Origin: Hymenopus coronatus
Taxonomy: Eukaryota > Arthropoda > Insecta > Mantodea > Hymenopodidae
Assembly (NCBI GenBank): GCA_030762935.1
Contig: CM060887.1
Location: forward strand, 14,872,501 to 14,936,500
Direction: 5' to 3'
Length of the DNA stretch: 64,000 nucleotides
Under the pieces are notes generated by a model. The model ran no database searches. It worked only from the letters and a program-made list of their open reading frames with translations, and was not told where the DNA came from. The position numbers and the translations under genes were made by a program. Shown piece by piece: positions 1-11,789 of the stretch. Numbering within the stretch: position 1 is the first letter of the stretch; every line of letters begins with the position of its first letter.

Positions 1-392
1 TAAATAAGGGAGTACATTAGGCTAAACCAACAGTCAAATGTTTTAAAATGTGGTTGCTATGGGATTGAAATTAGTTTCTTAGCGTGGCCAGGAGTTGACA
101 AGTTCCTGTATGAGAAAAGTATATAACAACAAACATCTCTAAAACGTCAACTCCAGGGAAAAAAAAAATATATATATATAATATACATTGTGTAATTTAG
201 GGAACTCTACATTGTAATTTAGCAAGTTTTTGGCTAAATCTTACGGTTTACTACTTATGCAAAATTGAATAAAAATCATCCAGAATAAAGCAGTCTTTTG
301 AGGCTATTCCCAGAAAATTCAAGATATACATTCTATTTGTCAAGTAAATATCTTATATATAGGAGATTTTATCAAAATTGAGCTATGCTCTC

Positions 393-428
<36 letters not shown>

Positions 429-567
429 CGGACCTTTTTCTAAAAATGTTATTTTTTTATTCAGGGGGACCCAAAACATGCCTTTTCAATGAAATCTCAG
501 TATCGAATTTTTAGGTGTTATGCAATATCTTCTCTATACACACTATATAGTACGTGTAGAGAAAGTA
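1..567 (+). repeat. Rep-A copy, cut by window edge
   Basis: The copy begins inside the family body and ends in the terminal palindrome and AGAGAAAGTA. The stretch between the ATTTTATCAAAATT block and the (AC)n tract is deleted at about 376-392. The (AC)n tract lies at about 393-428. Confidence 0.85.
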
Positions 568-570
568 AAC

Positions 571-821
571 ATCTGATGTGTTCCATTCACACATGACTAC
601 TTCATGCTAAACGAGAAAAACGTTAGCACAAATGGTCTTATTACTTAGTTCCTTATAAGGAGAAGAGAACTAAGGGAATGCACCAGGCTAAACTGACAGT
701 CAAATTTGTTAAAATGTGGTAGCTATGGGAATGAAATCCGTTTCTTTGCGTGTCCAAGAGTTGAAAGTTCCCATATGAGGAAACTTGGAATATCTCGAAA
801 ACGGTGATCTACAGGAAAAAG
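571..821 (+). repeat. Rep-A 5' part
   Basis: It starts at TCTGATGTGTTCC three bases after the previous copy's end, so the two are head to tail. It stops after about 250 bases and another 5' end follows directly. Confidence 0.8.
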
Positions 822-1067
822 TCTGATGTATCACACTCCCATGACCTGCTCTAGCTGCTCTACAAACAAACTTCTTACAAAAGATACTTTTTCTACACCA
901 TGCTAATCGAGATAAACATTAGTGGAATGTTTTTATTACTTTGTTCCTTAAAGTAGAGAGAAACTAAAAGAATGCGCTAGACTAAAGTGATAGTCAAATG
1001 TTTTAAAAGCTGTTGTTAGGCAATTGTCCCTGCAAATCGCTTCTTTGCTTGGCCAGAAGTAGAAAAA
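822..1067 (+). repeat. Rep-A 5' part, second subfamily
   Basis: It starts TCTGATGTATCAC and carries the alternative middle block (GCTGTTGTTAGGCAATTGTC, then AAATCGCTTCTTTGCTTGGC) instead of GGTTGCTATGTGACTG. It breaks off where the next 5' end begins. Confidence 0.75.
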
Positions 1068-1697
1068 TCTGATGTGTTCCGTTCACATGACTTTCTCTAT
1101 ATCACTGCAACAAATTATTCTATTTACTTCATCTAATGGAGCAAAAATTAGCAGAAATAGTCTTATTACTTGCTTCGTTGTTAGTAGAAGTGAAATAAGG
1201 GAGTACCATAGGTTAAAGTGATAGTCAAAAGCTGATTGCTCTGTGACTGAAGTTCCTTTGTTTGTATGGGCACGAGTTCACAAAGTCCTATATGAGAAAA
1301 GTATGTCTTTATAGCTGAAAAAAAAGGAATATCTCAAAAACAATCAACTCCACGAAAAAAATGTATATAACATAAATTGTGCATTTTAAGGTGCTCTACA
1401 TTTGTTGTGTGGTAAATGTTTGTCCATCTCTTACGGTTTAGCAGTTATGCAAAATTCCGTAAAATTGACCAAGAGTAAAGTAGTCTTCAGAGGCTATTCC
1501 CAGAAAATTCAAAACATACATTTTATTTGTCATGCAAATATCTTTAAAATACGATATTTTAATCAAAATCGTTAAGAGCCATTTTTTAGAAAATCAAAAT
1601 CAAAACATATATTTCCGGTGAAATCTCGGTATCGAATTTTTGATGGAGTGCAGTACCTTCTTTATACACTATATACATAGCACGTATAGAGAAAGTA
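1068..1697 (+). repeat. Rep-A copy with internal deletion
   Basis: It has both ends: TCTGATGTGTTCC at the start, and the palindrome with GAGAAAGTA at the end. About 200 bases are missing after AGAGCCATTTTTTAG, so the (AC)n tract is absent. Confidence 0.85.
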
Positions 1698-1703
1698 AAA
1701 ACG

Positions 1704-2411
1704 GACAGCTCCTGTCTGGGAAAAGTATAAGTACTTTACAACTAAAGTCAATAACAAGGAATATCTCGAAAACGATCAACTCCACGAAAAAAATTTACAT
1801 GACATAAATTGTGTGTTTTATCGTGATCTATATTTTTGTGCAATACGTTTTTGTCTATCGCTTAGGATTTACTCGCTATGCATAAAAATAATTATTCGGA
1901 ATAAAGAGGTCTTTACAGACTATTCCCGGAAAATTTAAGATATACATTTTATTTGTCATTTAAATACCTAAAATATGTTAAAAATCTTCGTGTCTCATAC
2001 TTGAAAGATATCAAACGAACACCAAGTTTGGTATTTAACTGTCTTTTCGTCCACCTAAAACATGTATTTCCGTTGCAATTTCGGTATCGAATTTTTGGGT
2101 GGAATACAATACCTTCGGGCTCAAACCCGGCGGAGGACTGTAGATTTTTTTCGGGTTTAAAAATCCTTAGGATGGCTTCCTTCGGAAGGAAAGTAAAGCC
2201 GTTGGTCTCATGTCGTAGATTTACGGCACGTAGAAGATCCTCAAGCCTGATAGAGAAGCCTCTGAGCAAAATTAAGCGGCATTTCACGCCCAATTTAGAA
2301 TGGGTAGCTGAGAACCACAGTAATTAAATAGTGCCCTAAATAGCACGCCAGTTACATTTATTTACAACACCTTCCCTCTACACTATGTACATAGTACGTG
2401 CAGAGAAAGTA
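1704..2411 (+). repeat. Rep-A copy, 5'-truncated, split by a SINE
   Basis: It begins near CGGACAGCTCCTGTC and ends at GCAGAGAAAGTA. A SINE (2117-2363) interrupts it just before the terminal palindrome. The middle between the ATTTGTC and AAACATGTATTTCCG blocks is shortened. Confidence 0.8.
2117..2363 (+). repeat. SINE S1, 5'-truncated
   Basis: A tRNA-derived SINE starting within the B-box region (GGGCTCAAACCCGGCGG), followed by a body with TCGTAGATTTACGGCACGTA, matching the fuller copy at 58779-59064. It lacks the A box. Flanks ACAATACCTTC (2106-2116) and ACAACACCTTC (2364-2374) look like an 11-bp target duplication with one change. Long frames through it on either strand are not genes. Confidence 0.8.
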
Positions 2412-2415
2412 AAAA

Positions 2416-2619
2416 TCTGATATGCTCTATTCACATGACTATCTACTTCATGCTAACTGAGATAAACACTACTAGAAATGGTATTATTATTATTTAGTTC
2501 CTTATAACTAGAAGAGAAATAAGGGAGTACACTAGATTAAACTGACAGTCACATGTTTTAAAATCTGGTAGCTATGGGATTGAAATCAGTTTCTTTGTGT
2601 GGCTAGTTCCTGTATGAAG
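2416..2619 (+). repeat. Rep-A 5' part
   Basis: It starts TCTGATATGC four bases after the previous copy's AGAAAGTA end and breaks off near CTGTATGAAGATA. The following ~90 bases up to the mariner are unassigned. Confidence 0.75.
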
Positions 2620-2707
2620 ATACTGAATTTAAGGGGACAGAGTACTCTGAAGTGGTCAAAAATCTTTTTAGACACTAATGAACTATTGTTTTCAGTTTCA
2701 GAAAATA

Positions 2708-3421
2708 CGAGAAAGTAAGTTCCAGAAAGTAAGTTCCGTTTCAATTTATCTCCGCTGCAGCGCTGCAATCGCAGTTCCGCACATGCGCGGTAGACGCTCT
2801 GTATCAAGGAGAAGAAACGTGCGTCATTTTGAGATCGCTGTCAGCCACATACGCTTTGTTGTGCTTGTTTACAATGTCTGTGTTGATTGAAAATCCCGCC
2901 GCTTGTGAAATCAGATCGGCGATTCGTTTTCTGGAAAGTGAAACCAATTGAAATTTATCGGAAAATTTGCGAAGTTTACGGACAAAATGCGATGAGTGAT
3001 TCAGTGGTGAGAAGATGAGTCCGACAGTTCAATGAAGGACGTAGTGAAGTGCACGATGAAGAACGAAGTGGGCGTCCATCTTTGGTTACAGAAGAACTGG
3101 TTCACGCGATTGATGACAAGATCCAGGAAAACTGCAAGTTTACAATTAGTGCTCTCGCTATGCAATTTCCCCAAAGCTCACGATCATAATTCATGAAATT
3201 GTTACCGAAAAACATCCTACTTTTTGAAGACAAAGGCGGAATTTCTATGAAGAAGATATACAAAAACTAGTGCCACGCTAAGACAAATGCCTCCAAATTT
3301 CGGCAGTTATATGGAAAAGTAGTTTAAGATTTGTAGAATTTTAAGCAATAAATAACTATTCCGTATATGTATACAATTTAATTTTATTACCAAACAGAAC
3401 TTACCTTCTGGACGTACCTCG
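2708..3421 (+). mobile_element. Mariner B1, internally deleted non-autonomous copy
   Basis: The element is flanked by TA on both sides, with inverted ends (right end GGACGTACCTCG; left end partly decayed). It is closely similar to B2 at 47788-48521 over its whole length, including the same internal deletion. The frame from about 2877 reads the mariner N-terminal domain (ENPAACEIR, FNEGRSEVHDEERSGRPS) but has a TGA in the RRWVRQ motif and frameshifts near ACCGAAAAACATCC. The polypeptide is therefore broken and the catalytic core is absent. Confidence 0.85.
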
Positions 3422-3423
3422 TA

Positions 3424-3828
3424 TATACTTTTGGAGATTTTAGAGGCTTTTAGGGCATTTTAACACCATTTAAATGCTAGTCTACACTCCTTTAAAGATG
3501 TTGTGCAATAATACAATATTTGTATCTTTTAGTTTTTTCAAAACTACATTTTTGAATACTTATGTATCTTTTTCTCAGAAAGTACAACGGATAGAGAGCT
3601 GAACTTTTCTGTACGTGTACATAGCTGAACTTTCTGAACCACAATCATAATTTCATGATTTGTGCATTAGTGATATTGAAAAAGCAATAACATGTTTACT
3701 TTTTTGACCTTGAAAATAATTGTTTTTTCAATTTATAGTGCAGTTAAATATAACTAGATAATTGAGTCTCAGAAGATAACTGATTTTACTAAAAACAAGC
3801 TTGTAAATGTGTAATTCTCTATTGCAAG
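3424..3828. other. Unassigned AT-rich stretch
   Basis: AT-rich sequence between two mariner copies. No frame, RNA gene or repeat shared with the rest of the window was recognised. Confidence 0.5.
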
Positions 3829-3830
3829 TA

Positions 3831-4495
3831 CGAGGCTCAGCTGATAAGTCCCGGTCTCACACAGATATGGCGCCACCAGGCCAGTTAGATGGTAGCATCG
3901 TATAGTTTAACTCTAGACTAGCTTTTATCCATAGTTGCAGGTCAATAGCTTGTTTAGTTTTCGAAAGACAGCATTTTAAACAAGACAACTTTAGAGTTTT
4001 CACGAAAATGGAGGATTTGGAAAAACGAGCAGTGATTAAATACTTCCATTTGATAGGCTTAGCGCCTAAAGAAATCAAGGAGGAGATGGACAGTACATTG
4101 AAAATCTCTGCCCCTTCGTATTCAATTATTAAAAGTTGGGCTGCAGAGTTTAAAATGGGACGTACGATCACTAGTGATGAGCCTCGCTCTGGACACCCTA
4201 TGAAGATCATTGAAAAACTTCATCGTTTAGTATTGAAAGACGGCAGATTAAAGTTGTTTGAGATAGTAGAGGCCGTAAACACATCAAAAGAATGTACAGC
4301 TACTATTTTGAGTAATGTTTTCGGCTTTCACAAGGATTGTGCAAGATGGGTGCCGCGTTGTTTGACACCTGATCAAAAGTTGCAAAGGAAAACTTTTTCT
4401 GTTAAGAATGTGGAGCTCTACCGTAAAAGTCCCAGTGAATTTTTGAGACGGCTTATTACCATGGATGAAACTTGGATACATCACTACATATATAT
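3831..4495 (+). mobile_element. Mariner A1, 3'-truncated
   Basis: The left end CGAGGCTCAGCTGATAAG follows a TA and matches the ends of the group A copies at 44313 and 62212. A leader of about 175 bases precedes the transposase start. The element loses homology just after the first catalytic motif, so the right end and the second and third catalytic residues are missing. Confidence 0.85.
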
Positions 4496-4538
4496 TCAGT
4501 TAAACGTGATGAAGATTTATTTCATTAATTCAGTTTAG
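4008..4538 (+). pseudogene. Mariner transposase, N-terminal half
   Basis: An open frame of 176 residues starting MEDLEKRAVIKYF. Residues 1-115 are the mariner paired-like helix-turn-helix region (KYFHLIGLAPKEIKEEM, SDEPRSGHP). The linker motif follows (RWVPRCLTPDQK, about 115-127), then TMDETWIHHY at about 151-160 with the first catalytic Asp. After that the frame runs into unrelated sequence (IYIQLNVMKIYF) and stops. In the family, two more Asp residues (HDNAxxH and SPDLAPSDY) are needed, so this copy cannot cut DNA. It is the only group A copy here with an unbroken N-terminal half. Confidence 0.88.
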
Positions 4539-4544
4539 GACTAT

Positions 4545-5130
4545 AAGAAATGCGATACTCAAAGTCGTATCGTGTAATTTGGTCCGGACCAAATCTGATC
4601 TGCTGATCCCAGTTCTGTACGGAAGCTAGGTTCTCTTCCATTCACATCAGAAGAATCTTTAAACTGGAACAGTCAGTACATTTCAATGATGAAATAAGTA
4701 CTCTTCCGTGCGCATCAGGAGAATTTTCAAAGAGGAGAAGAAAAAGAACTTCAGCTTCAGGTGTGATGTTGACAGGAACACCTCATAAAGAAATGCTAGT
4801 GAGAGACTGTAATACCGCTAGAGTCAAGGATAAAACGAAAATCAATTTTGGCCAAGATGAAAATAAAATCTCAAAAGAGACTCTTTGAGTTGTATGTGGG
4901 GAATCTCTCGAGGAAGATTGGATACAATACAAGGAAGGGCTCATGAAGACAGTGCTCACATAAATGATTCAATTTATTACTTTTACGATAGGTGCATTTT
5001 GGAGTGAGCAGTGAAATCCTCCTGCAATTTGGAAGAAAAACTTGAAAATAGTATCAGTGTTCACAAAACCTTAGGTGAAATTTATGTGGGTGATATTATG
5101 TTAAAAATAATCTTCTCCACTCATATATTT

Positions 5131-5167
<37 letters not shown>

Positions 5168-5675
5168 TATACATAGTGATAATTCCAGGTCTAAATTAAG
5201 TGTTATTATAAATGATATAGTGATCCAAATTACATGCCCTCTCAGACCAAAATACACGCCTTAGAAACAAAACTATAACTATAATTTGCAAATTAAGTAG
5301 CTGGGACTAAACCTTGAAAACTCTCATAATGGTATAAGTTCATCTCATTAACATATTAAAATAAGTTGTGGACTTTGACGAAGTTTTTCTGTCCATATAT
5401 TAGCACCAAAAGTAGAGTGGTCCAAATTTTAATTTGGTGCATCAAAAACGCCCCACCCTATACTGTGTGGCATATCTGCTTAGTACTCCAGAAGGCCTAC
5501 AAAGGATAGCATGTGACAAGTCGCCTGGAGAAAGTTTTTCCGAAAGACAAATGCCGAGCAGCTCTCAGCTCTCTTGAGCCTCGGGCTGGTCTGTGCACTC
5601 CAACTTCATCACATCATCTATCGTTTCTGCATTCCTGACAAATTATGACGGCTAATGGATGAACATCTACAGTAA
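4545..5675. other. Unassigned stretch with (AAT)n
   Basis: About 1.1 kb downstream of the truncated mariner with no recognised gene. It holds an (AAT)n tract at about 5132-5164. Short frames are interrupted and I could not assign them. Confidence 0.5.
5132..5164 (+). repeat. (AAT)n microsatellite
   Basis: About eleven tandem AAT units. Confidence 0.95.
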
Positions 5676-5679
5676 AAAG

Positions 5680-6528
5680 TCTGATGTGTTCTATTGCAAC
5701 ATCTCTGCAACAAACCATTGTTAAAAAGCTTATGCTTCTATTTACTTCATGCTAATCGAGAAAAAACTAGCAGAAATAGTCTTATTACTTGCTTCCTTGT
5801 CAGTAAAAGGGAAGCAAGGGAATACCATAAGTTAAAGTGATAGTCAAAGGCTGGTTGCTATGTGACTGAAGTTCTTTGTATGGACACGAGTTCACAAGGT
5901 CCTGCACGAGAAAAATATAAGTTTTTATAACTTAAAGCAAAAACAAGGAATATCTCAAAAACAATCAACTCCACGAAAAAAATGTACGCAACATAAATTG
6001 TGTGTTTTAATGTGCTCTAAATTTTTTGTATGATAAGTTCTTGTCTCTCTCGGTTTAGCAGTAATGCAAAATTCCGTAAAATTCACTCAGAATAAAGTAG
6101 TCTTCAGAGGGTATTCCCAGAAAATTCAAAATATACATTTTATTTGTCAGGTAAATATCTTTAATATACGACATTTTAATCAAAATCGTTAGAGCCATTT
6201 TTTAGAAAATCAAAATTTTCGAAAAAAGTTCCATGTAAAGGGTAGTTTTGAGAGGGGGAATTTTTCTCAAAATCTTCGTGTCGCATCCCCGGAAGATACT
6301 AAACTGAAATACCAAGTTTGGTATTTTACCGACTTTTCGTTTTTGTTATCGTGTTCACAGACACACGTACACACACACACACACACGCGGGCCTTTTTCT
6401 GAAAATACTTTTTCAGGGTACAGGGGACCCTAAAGCATGTATTTCCGGTGAAATCTCGGTATCGAGTTTTTTGGTGGAGTGCAATACATTCTCTATACAC
6501 TATGTACATAGTACGTATTGAGAAAGTA
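5680..6528 (+). repeat. Rep-A, near full length
   Basis: It runs from TCTGATGTGTTC to the palindrome (ACTATGTACATAGTACGT) and GAGAAAGTA, about 850 bases with all family blocks in order and a short (AC)n tract near 6362-6386. It can serve as a reference copy. Short frames on either strand are repeat shadows. Confidence 0.9.
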
Positions 6529-6532
6529 AAAA

Positions 6533-6717
6533 TCTGATGTGTTCCACTGACATGACTTTCTTTACATCTCTGCAACCAATTATTGTTAAAAAGCTTATGC
6601 TTCTATTTACTCCATGCTAATCGAGAAAAAAATTAGCTGAAATGGTCTTATTACTTTTTAATAATAATTTGTTGCAGAGATGTAGAGAAAATCAGGTGAA
6701 TGGAACACATAAGATTT
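6533..6717. repeat. Rep-A 5' ends joined head to head
   Basis: A forward 5' part (6533-6653) is followed directly by an inverted 5' terminus (6654-6717, ending AACACATAAGATTT). The two outer ends are inverted copies of the same terminus, with the body deleted between them. Confidence 0.75.
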
Positions 6718-7219
6718 GTGTTTGTAAAATGACACTGTCGGTTGGTAAATGCCATTTTAGACCCCGAAACATATCAGTGTCAATTACCAACTATATCTTA
6801 ATAAACCTAAGGTGTATCAGATTTTGTGAAGTAGGAAAAAGTATGAGAAAGGTTCAAGGAAGCTAGCTAAACTTCGTTAAGAATCAGAGTGGTATGAGAA
6901 ATAATGTACTACCTCCTTTATCAGTGGTCCATGTAGGGAGATGATAATGATTAGGGAAATACATCACGAGGGAAAGAGGTCCCTTGAGACGTGAATCATG
7001 CAGCCGCGGGGTTCCTGCGAGCCCAGGAGATTAAAGTCTCATTCCAAAAGTATAACAACGGTGACGATATTATCAACATCTTCATTTTTGATGATTTGCA
7101 AAGTCAAGGCTATAAGGGGAAATAACTTCTTAATAAGAAACGAGGGAGGCGATGATTTTAGTAACGAAGTGCATGCCAAGGGCAGATTCAAGACTCCTGT
7201 TGGTTTGGGAGTCCTTTCT
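6718..7219. other. Unassigned single-copy stretch
   Basis: About 500 bases bounded by Rep-A fragments. A 92-codon frame at 6998-7276 runs into Rep-A and resembles nothing I know. An inverted pair (GGTTGGTAAATGCC and TTACCAAC) lies near 6740-6800. Confidence 0.45.
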
Positions 7220-7575
7220 TATGTGTTCCATTCACATGACTTTCTCTACAGCTCTGTAACAAGCTCTTGTCAATAAGCTTATTCTTCTATTTACTTCGAG
7301 ATAAACATTAACAGAAACTTGGTTTCTTATAAGTAGAAGGGAAATAGAGAAATGCACTAGGCTAAACCTACAGTCAAATGTTATAAAATGTGGTTGCTAT
7401 GGTATTGAAATCCATATCTTTGCGTGGCCAGGAGTTAACACAGTATTTTAAAATTGATACCAGCAACAAGGAATATCTCGAAAAAGGTGTACTTTGTGAA
7501 ACAATATATGATATAAATTGTGTGTTTTAACGTGATCTACATTTTTTTGTGTAGTACATGTTCTCTATTTTTTTA
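7220..7575 (+). repeat. Rep-A 5' half
   Basis: It starts in ATGTGTTCCATTCACATG and runs to about the TGTAGTACATGTTCTC block, followed within ten bases by an inverted copy. Confidence 0.75.
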
Positions 7576-7579
7576 ATTT

Positions 7580-8417
7580 GTACTTTCTCTATACGCACTA
7601 TGTACATAGTGTATAGAGAAGGTATTGCACTCCACCAAAATATTCGATACCGAGATTTCAACGGAAATATATGTTTTAGGGTCCCCTGTATCCAAAAAAA
7701 AAACATTTTTACAAAAAGTTCCGTGTGTGTGTGTCCGTGTGTCTGTGAACACGATAACTCAAAAACGAAAAGTCGATAAAATACCAAACTTGGTATTTAA
7801 ATTTAGTATCTTCCAGGGATGCGACACTAAGATTTTGAAGAAAAAGAACACCCCAAACAACCCTTTACATGGAATTTCTTTCGAAAATGTTGATTTTCTT
7901 AAAAATGGCTTTAACGATTTTGATTAAAATTTCGTATATTAAAGATATTTACTGACAAATAAAAAGTATATCTTGAATTTTCTGGGAATAGCCTCTGAAG
8001 ACTACTTTATTCTGGATAAATTTTACGGAATTTCGCATAACTGCTAAACCGTAAGAGATGGACAAAATCTTACTACACAAAAAATGTAGAGCACGCTAAA
8101 ACACACAATGTATGTTATATACATTTTTTTCGTGGAGTCATCGTTTTTGAGTTATTCCTTGTTTTTGGTTTCCACTGTGAAAGCTTATACTTTTCTCATA
8201 TAGGCATTTGTCAACTGCTTCCATACAAAGAAAGGAACTTCAGTGAAATAGCACCTAGCAAGGAAAAAAGCAAACATAGCAATAAGGAACCAAGTAATAA
8301 GACTATTTCTGCTATTTTAGTCTGATTAGCATGAAGTAAATAGAAGTATAAGCTTATTAAGAGTAATTTGTTGCAGAGATATAGAGAAAGTCATGTGAAT
8401 AGTACACATCAGATTTT
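7580..8417 (-). repeat. Rep-A, near full length
   Basis: It begins TACTTTCTCTATACGC plus the palindrome and ends CACATCAGATTTT, carrying every family block in inverse order. The frames on both strands (for example 7558-7927) are shadows of the repeat and recur with changes in other copies. Confidence 0.9.
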
Positions 8418-8860
8418 TTTTTTATTCAGATGACTTCAAAACATATATTTTCGGTGATATCTTGGTATCGAATACTTGAATGGAATGCATTACCTTCTCT
8501 TCAGAGGTTATTCGCTGAAAATTCAAGATATACATTTTATTTGTCATTCAATTGTTTTAAATATAGAGATTTTAATCAAAATCTCTAGCCATTTTTGAGA
8601 AAATAAACATTTTCGAAGTTTTTTCCATATAAAGGATAGTTGGGGATGGTGGATTTTATTGAACATCTTCATTGAAGATACTGAAAGATTCTTGAATGAT
8701 ACTAAACCCAAATATCAAGTTTGGTGTTTAACGGATATTTCTAAAAATAATTTTTCTGAATTTTCCTGTGAAATATCGTTATAGCATTCTTATTGAAATA
8801 CATTATCTTCTCTATCCACTTCTCTTGTACACAAGGGCTGGATAAAGTAACAAGAAAATG
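8418..8860 (+). repeat. Rep-A relatives, degenerate, variant 3' end
   Basis: A short 3' block (AAACATATATTTTCGGTG) is followed by middle and 3' blocks. These end not in the usual palindrome but in a GGCTGGATAAAGTAACAAG-type tail that recurs at about 10218. Confidence 0.65.
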
Positions 8861-8933
8861 GTTTTCTGCAGATTCTCATCAGCTTCCTTAATTATAATAA
8901 ATCTCTGAAGCCTTTGAGAAAACAATAAAAAAA

Positions 8934-9742
8934 TCTGATGTGTTCCATTCACATGACGTTCTCTATATCTCTGCAACAAATTATTGTTAAAAAGCCTATT
9001 AGCAGAAATAATCTCATTTCTTGATTGTAAGTAGAAGCGAAATATGGGAGTACCATAGGCTGAAGTGAAAGCCAAAAGCTGGTTGCTATGTGACTGGTGT
9101 TCCTTTGTTTGTATGGACAGGAGTTGACAAATTCCTGTATGAGAAAAGTATAAGTTTTTCAAAGCTGAAATCAAGAAAAAGGAATATCTCAAAAACGATC
9201 AACTCCACAAAAAAATGTATATAACATAAATTGTGTGTTTTAACGTGATCTACGTTTTTTGTGTGTTAAGTTTTTTATCCATCTCTTATGGTTTACTAGG
9301 TATGCAAAATTCATCCAGAATAAAGTAGTCTTCACAGGCTATTCCCAGAAAAGTCAAAATTTATTTGTCAAGTAAATATCTTTAATATATGATATTTTAA
9401 TCAAAATCGTTAGAGCTACTTTTTAGAAAATCAAAATTTTCGAAAAGTTCCATGTAAAGGGTAGTTTGGAGTGGGGGGGGATTTTTCTCAAAATCTTCGT
9501 GTTGCATTCCTGGAAGATACTAAACTTAAATAACAAGTTTGGTATTTTACGATTTTTCGTTTTTGAGTTATCGTGTTCACAGACACACGGACACACACAT
9601 GGACCTTTTTCTGAAAATACTTTTTTTTTTTTGGATACAGGGGATCCTAATACATATATTTCCGGTTAAATCTCGATATCGAATATTTTGGAGTGCAATA
9701 CCTTCTCTACACACTATGTACATAGTACGTATAGAGAAAGTA
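8934..9742 (+). repeat. Rep-A, near full length
   Basis: It runs from TCTGATGTGTTCC to ATAGAGAAAGTA. The (AC)n tract is reduced to a few units near 9582-9598. Confidence 0.88.
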
Positions 9743-10305
9743 AAAATGATGGAAAATCCGAAGGTATCTCGAAAACGGTCAACACGCTCTCTGTGTATTT
9801 TAATGAGATCTACATTTTTTGTAGGGCAGGTTTTTGCGGTTTACCAATTACGCAAAGTTCAGAAAAATTCATCCAGAATAAAGATGTTTTCGGAGGTTAT
9901 TCCCAGAAATAGCAAGACATACATTTTGTCATATAAGTATCATTTTTGAGAAAATGGAAATTTCCGACGTTTTCTTTCCATACAAAGGGTAGTTGGAGGT
10001 GGGGGATTTTATGGGAAATCGTCATTGAAGATATTGAAAGACCTTTAGAAGATACTCAACTTAAGTATCAAGTTTGGTGTTTAACGGATGCTTCTAAAAA
10101 TACCTTTTCTGGATTCAGGGTGTCTCTTAGTATAATTTTCCTATGAAATCTCGTTAGTGAATTTTTGGTTGGAATATATTATTTTCTCTATCCATTATGT
10201 TCATTGTATATACGTGCAGGGTAAAGTAATAAGGAAATGGGTTTCTGCAGATTTCCATCAGCTTCCTCAATTATAAAAGTCTCTGGAGCCTTTCAGAAGA
10301 CAATC
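9743..10305 (+). repeat. Rep-A relative with variant 3' end
   Basis: It starts within the body and ends in the same variant tail as the 8.4-8.9 kb relative (GGTAAAGTAATAAGGAAATG, then TTTCTGCAGAT). Two copies sharing this tail suggest a separate subfamily. Confidence 0.65.
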
Positions 10306-10787
10306 CAAAAGTAGCTTGAGGTGATTTTGGTACACATCATTCAAACTACCACACCAGCCTTTGGGCAAGTTTCACCATAAGTGGATATTTTATTTTAGAA
10401 TGTTTTTCCCAAAGTATAAACTCCCTGAAGGTGGTACACTGTTTGTTTGGGAATAAGCTTAGGGAGGTGCTCCACATTTAGTTTCCGGAAGGATACCTCC
10501 TGATGTAGCACTTCTGGTTTGTGTGGAAAAGCAAACACGCCGACAAGCCCGGTGGGCGTCTCCGCTCCAATCAATCAAGTGGAGCGAAAACCGGCTGATG
10601 AGTCGAGGTCCACGGCTCGACGCCCTGCTCTGTATTCAGTCTCTGTTTCCAGCCCCATCCCCTTGATTGCACCCAGCGCTCAGAACGGCCAGAGCAGACG
10701 CGCCAGGAAAACCCAACTAGGATTTCAATATGGACATCCCAGCATTCTTCAATTTCCTGCTCCTCGGCCGCATCACTTCGTAAAAAG
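10306..10787. other. Unassigned, with a GC-rich island
   Basis: From about 10520 to 10790 the base composition rises well above the surroundings. Overlapping frames (plus 10519-10938, minus 10571-10813) cover it, but neither resembles a known protein and the plus frame runs into a repeat. It could be a piece of an exon or of a GC-rich element. Confidence 0.4.
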
Positions 10788-10985
10788 GCTGGATATATTA
10801 CACCAGGGCTCAAATAACCATGAAGTTAAGGATTACTCTTGCTCTATCGCGTTCCCTCTGCGTCTCCTTGTGGTCGCTGACCCAGTTACTCTGATAGAGT
10901 GCCATGCGACAGGATTTTGCTTAATAACACGTAAATAAGTCAAGCTTTAGTCTTCAAATGAAGAATATAGGCACCTAAAATCCAT
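10788..10985 (+). repeat. Rep-B copy 1
   Basis: About 190 bases nearly repeated at 12865-13055, including ACACCAGGGCTCAAATAACC, CTCTATCGCGTTCCCTCTGC and GATGAAGAATATAGG-like ends. The class is unknown. Confidence 0.75.
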
Positions 10986-11049
10986 AGAGAGATAGCATGT
11001 AAAATTGTTCAAAGAATTTCTAAGTACTGAACGTATGGATCTATAAGTA

Positions 11050-11784
11050 GGATGTTTTGGGTCCCCCTGAATCCAAAAAAAATCATTTTTGGAAAAGGTC
11101 CGTGTGTGTGTGCTGTGTGTGTGTGTGTGTGTGTGTTGTCTGTGGACAGCATAGCTCAAAAACGAAAAGACCGTTAAATACCAGACTTGGTATTTAAGTT
11201 TGGTATCTTCCAAGGATGCCACGCGAAGATTTTCAAGAATTTTACCCTTTACATGAAACTTTTTTCGAAAATTTTGATTTTCAGAAAAATGGCCCTAACG
11301 ATTTTGATTAAAATATTGTATATTAAAGATATTTACCTGACAAATAATACATATATCTTGAATTTTCTGGGAGTAGCCTCTGAAGACTATTTTATTCTGG
11401 ATGAATTTTAAGAAATTTTGCATACCTGCTAAACCGTAAGACCAAAATGTAGAGCACATTAAAACACACAATGAGGAGGATCCTTTTTGAGATATTCCTT
11501 GTTTTTGGTTTCAGCTTTGAAAAACTTGTACTTTTCTCATATAGGAATTTGTCAACTCGTGTCCATACAAACAAAGGAACTTCAGTCACATAGCAACCAG
11601 CTTTTGACTTCACTTAAACCTATGATACTCCCTTATTTCGCTTCTACTTACAAGGAAGCAAGTAATAAGACTATTTCTGCTAAATTTTTCTCATTAGCTT
11701 GAAGTAAATAGAAGAATAAGCTTATTAACAATAATTTGTTACTCAGAAGTAGAAAAAGTCATGTGAATGGAACACATCACATTT
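11050..11784 (-). repeat. Rep-A, lacking its 3' terminus
   Basis: It starts at the GATGTTTTGGGTCCCC block rather than at the terminal palindrome, then follows the inverse family order to CACATCACATTT. Confidence 0.85.
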
Positions 11785-11789
11785 GTTGT

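Noticed and set aside
6267..7927. Open frames such as MYIVYREGIALHPKIRYRDF repeated across the window (also at 32299, 34433, 36030, 42058)
   Set aside because: They all fall on the Rep-A end block and palindrome, appear on both strands, and differ in length and frame from copy to copy. They are shadows of a non-coding repeat, not a protein family.
5680..9742. Rep-A as a Helitron
   Set aside because: The TC-like start and 3' hairpin fit, but there is no CTRR end or A/T insertion signature, and one copy has a 7-bp duplication. Left unclassified.
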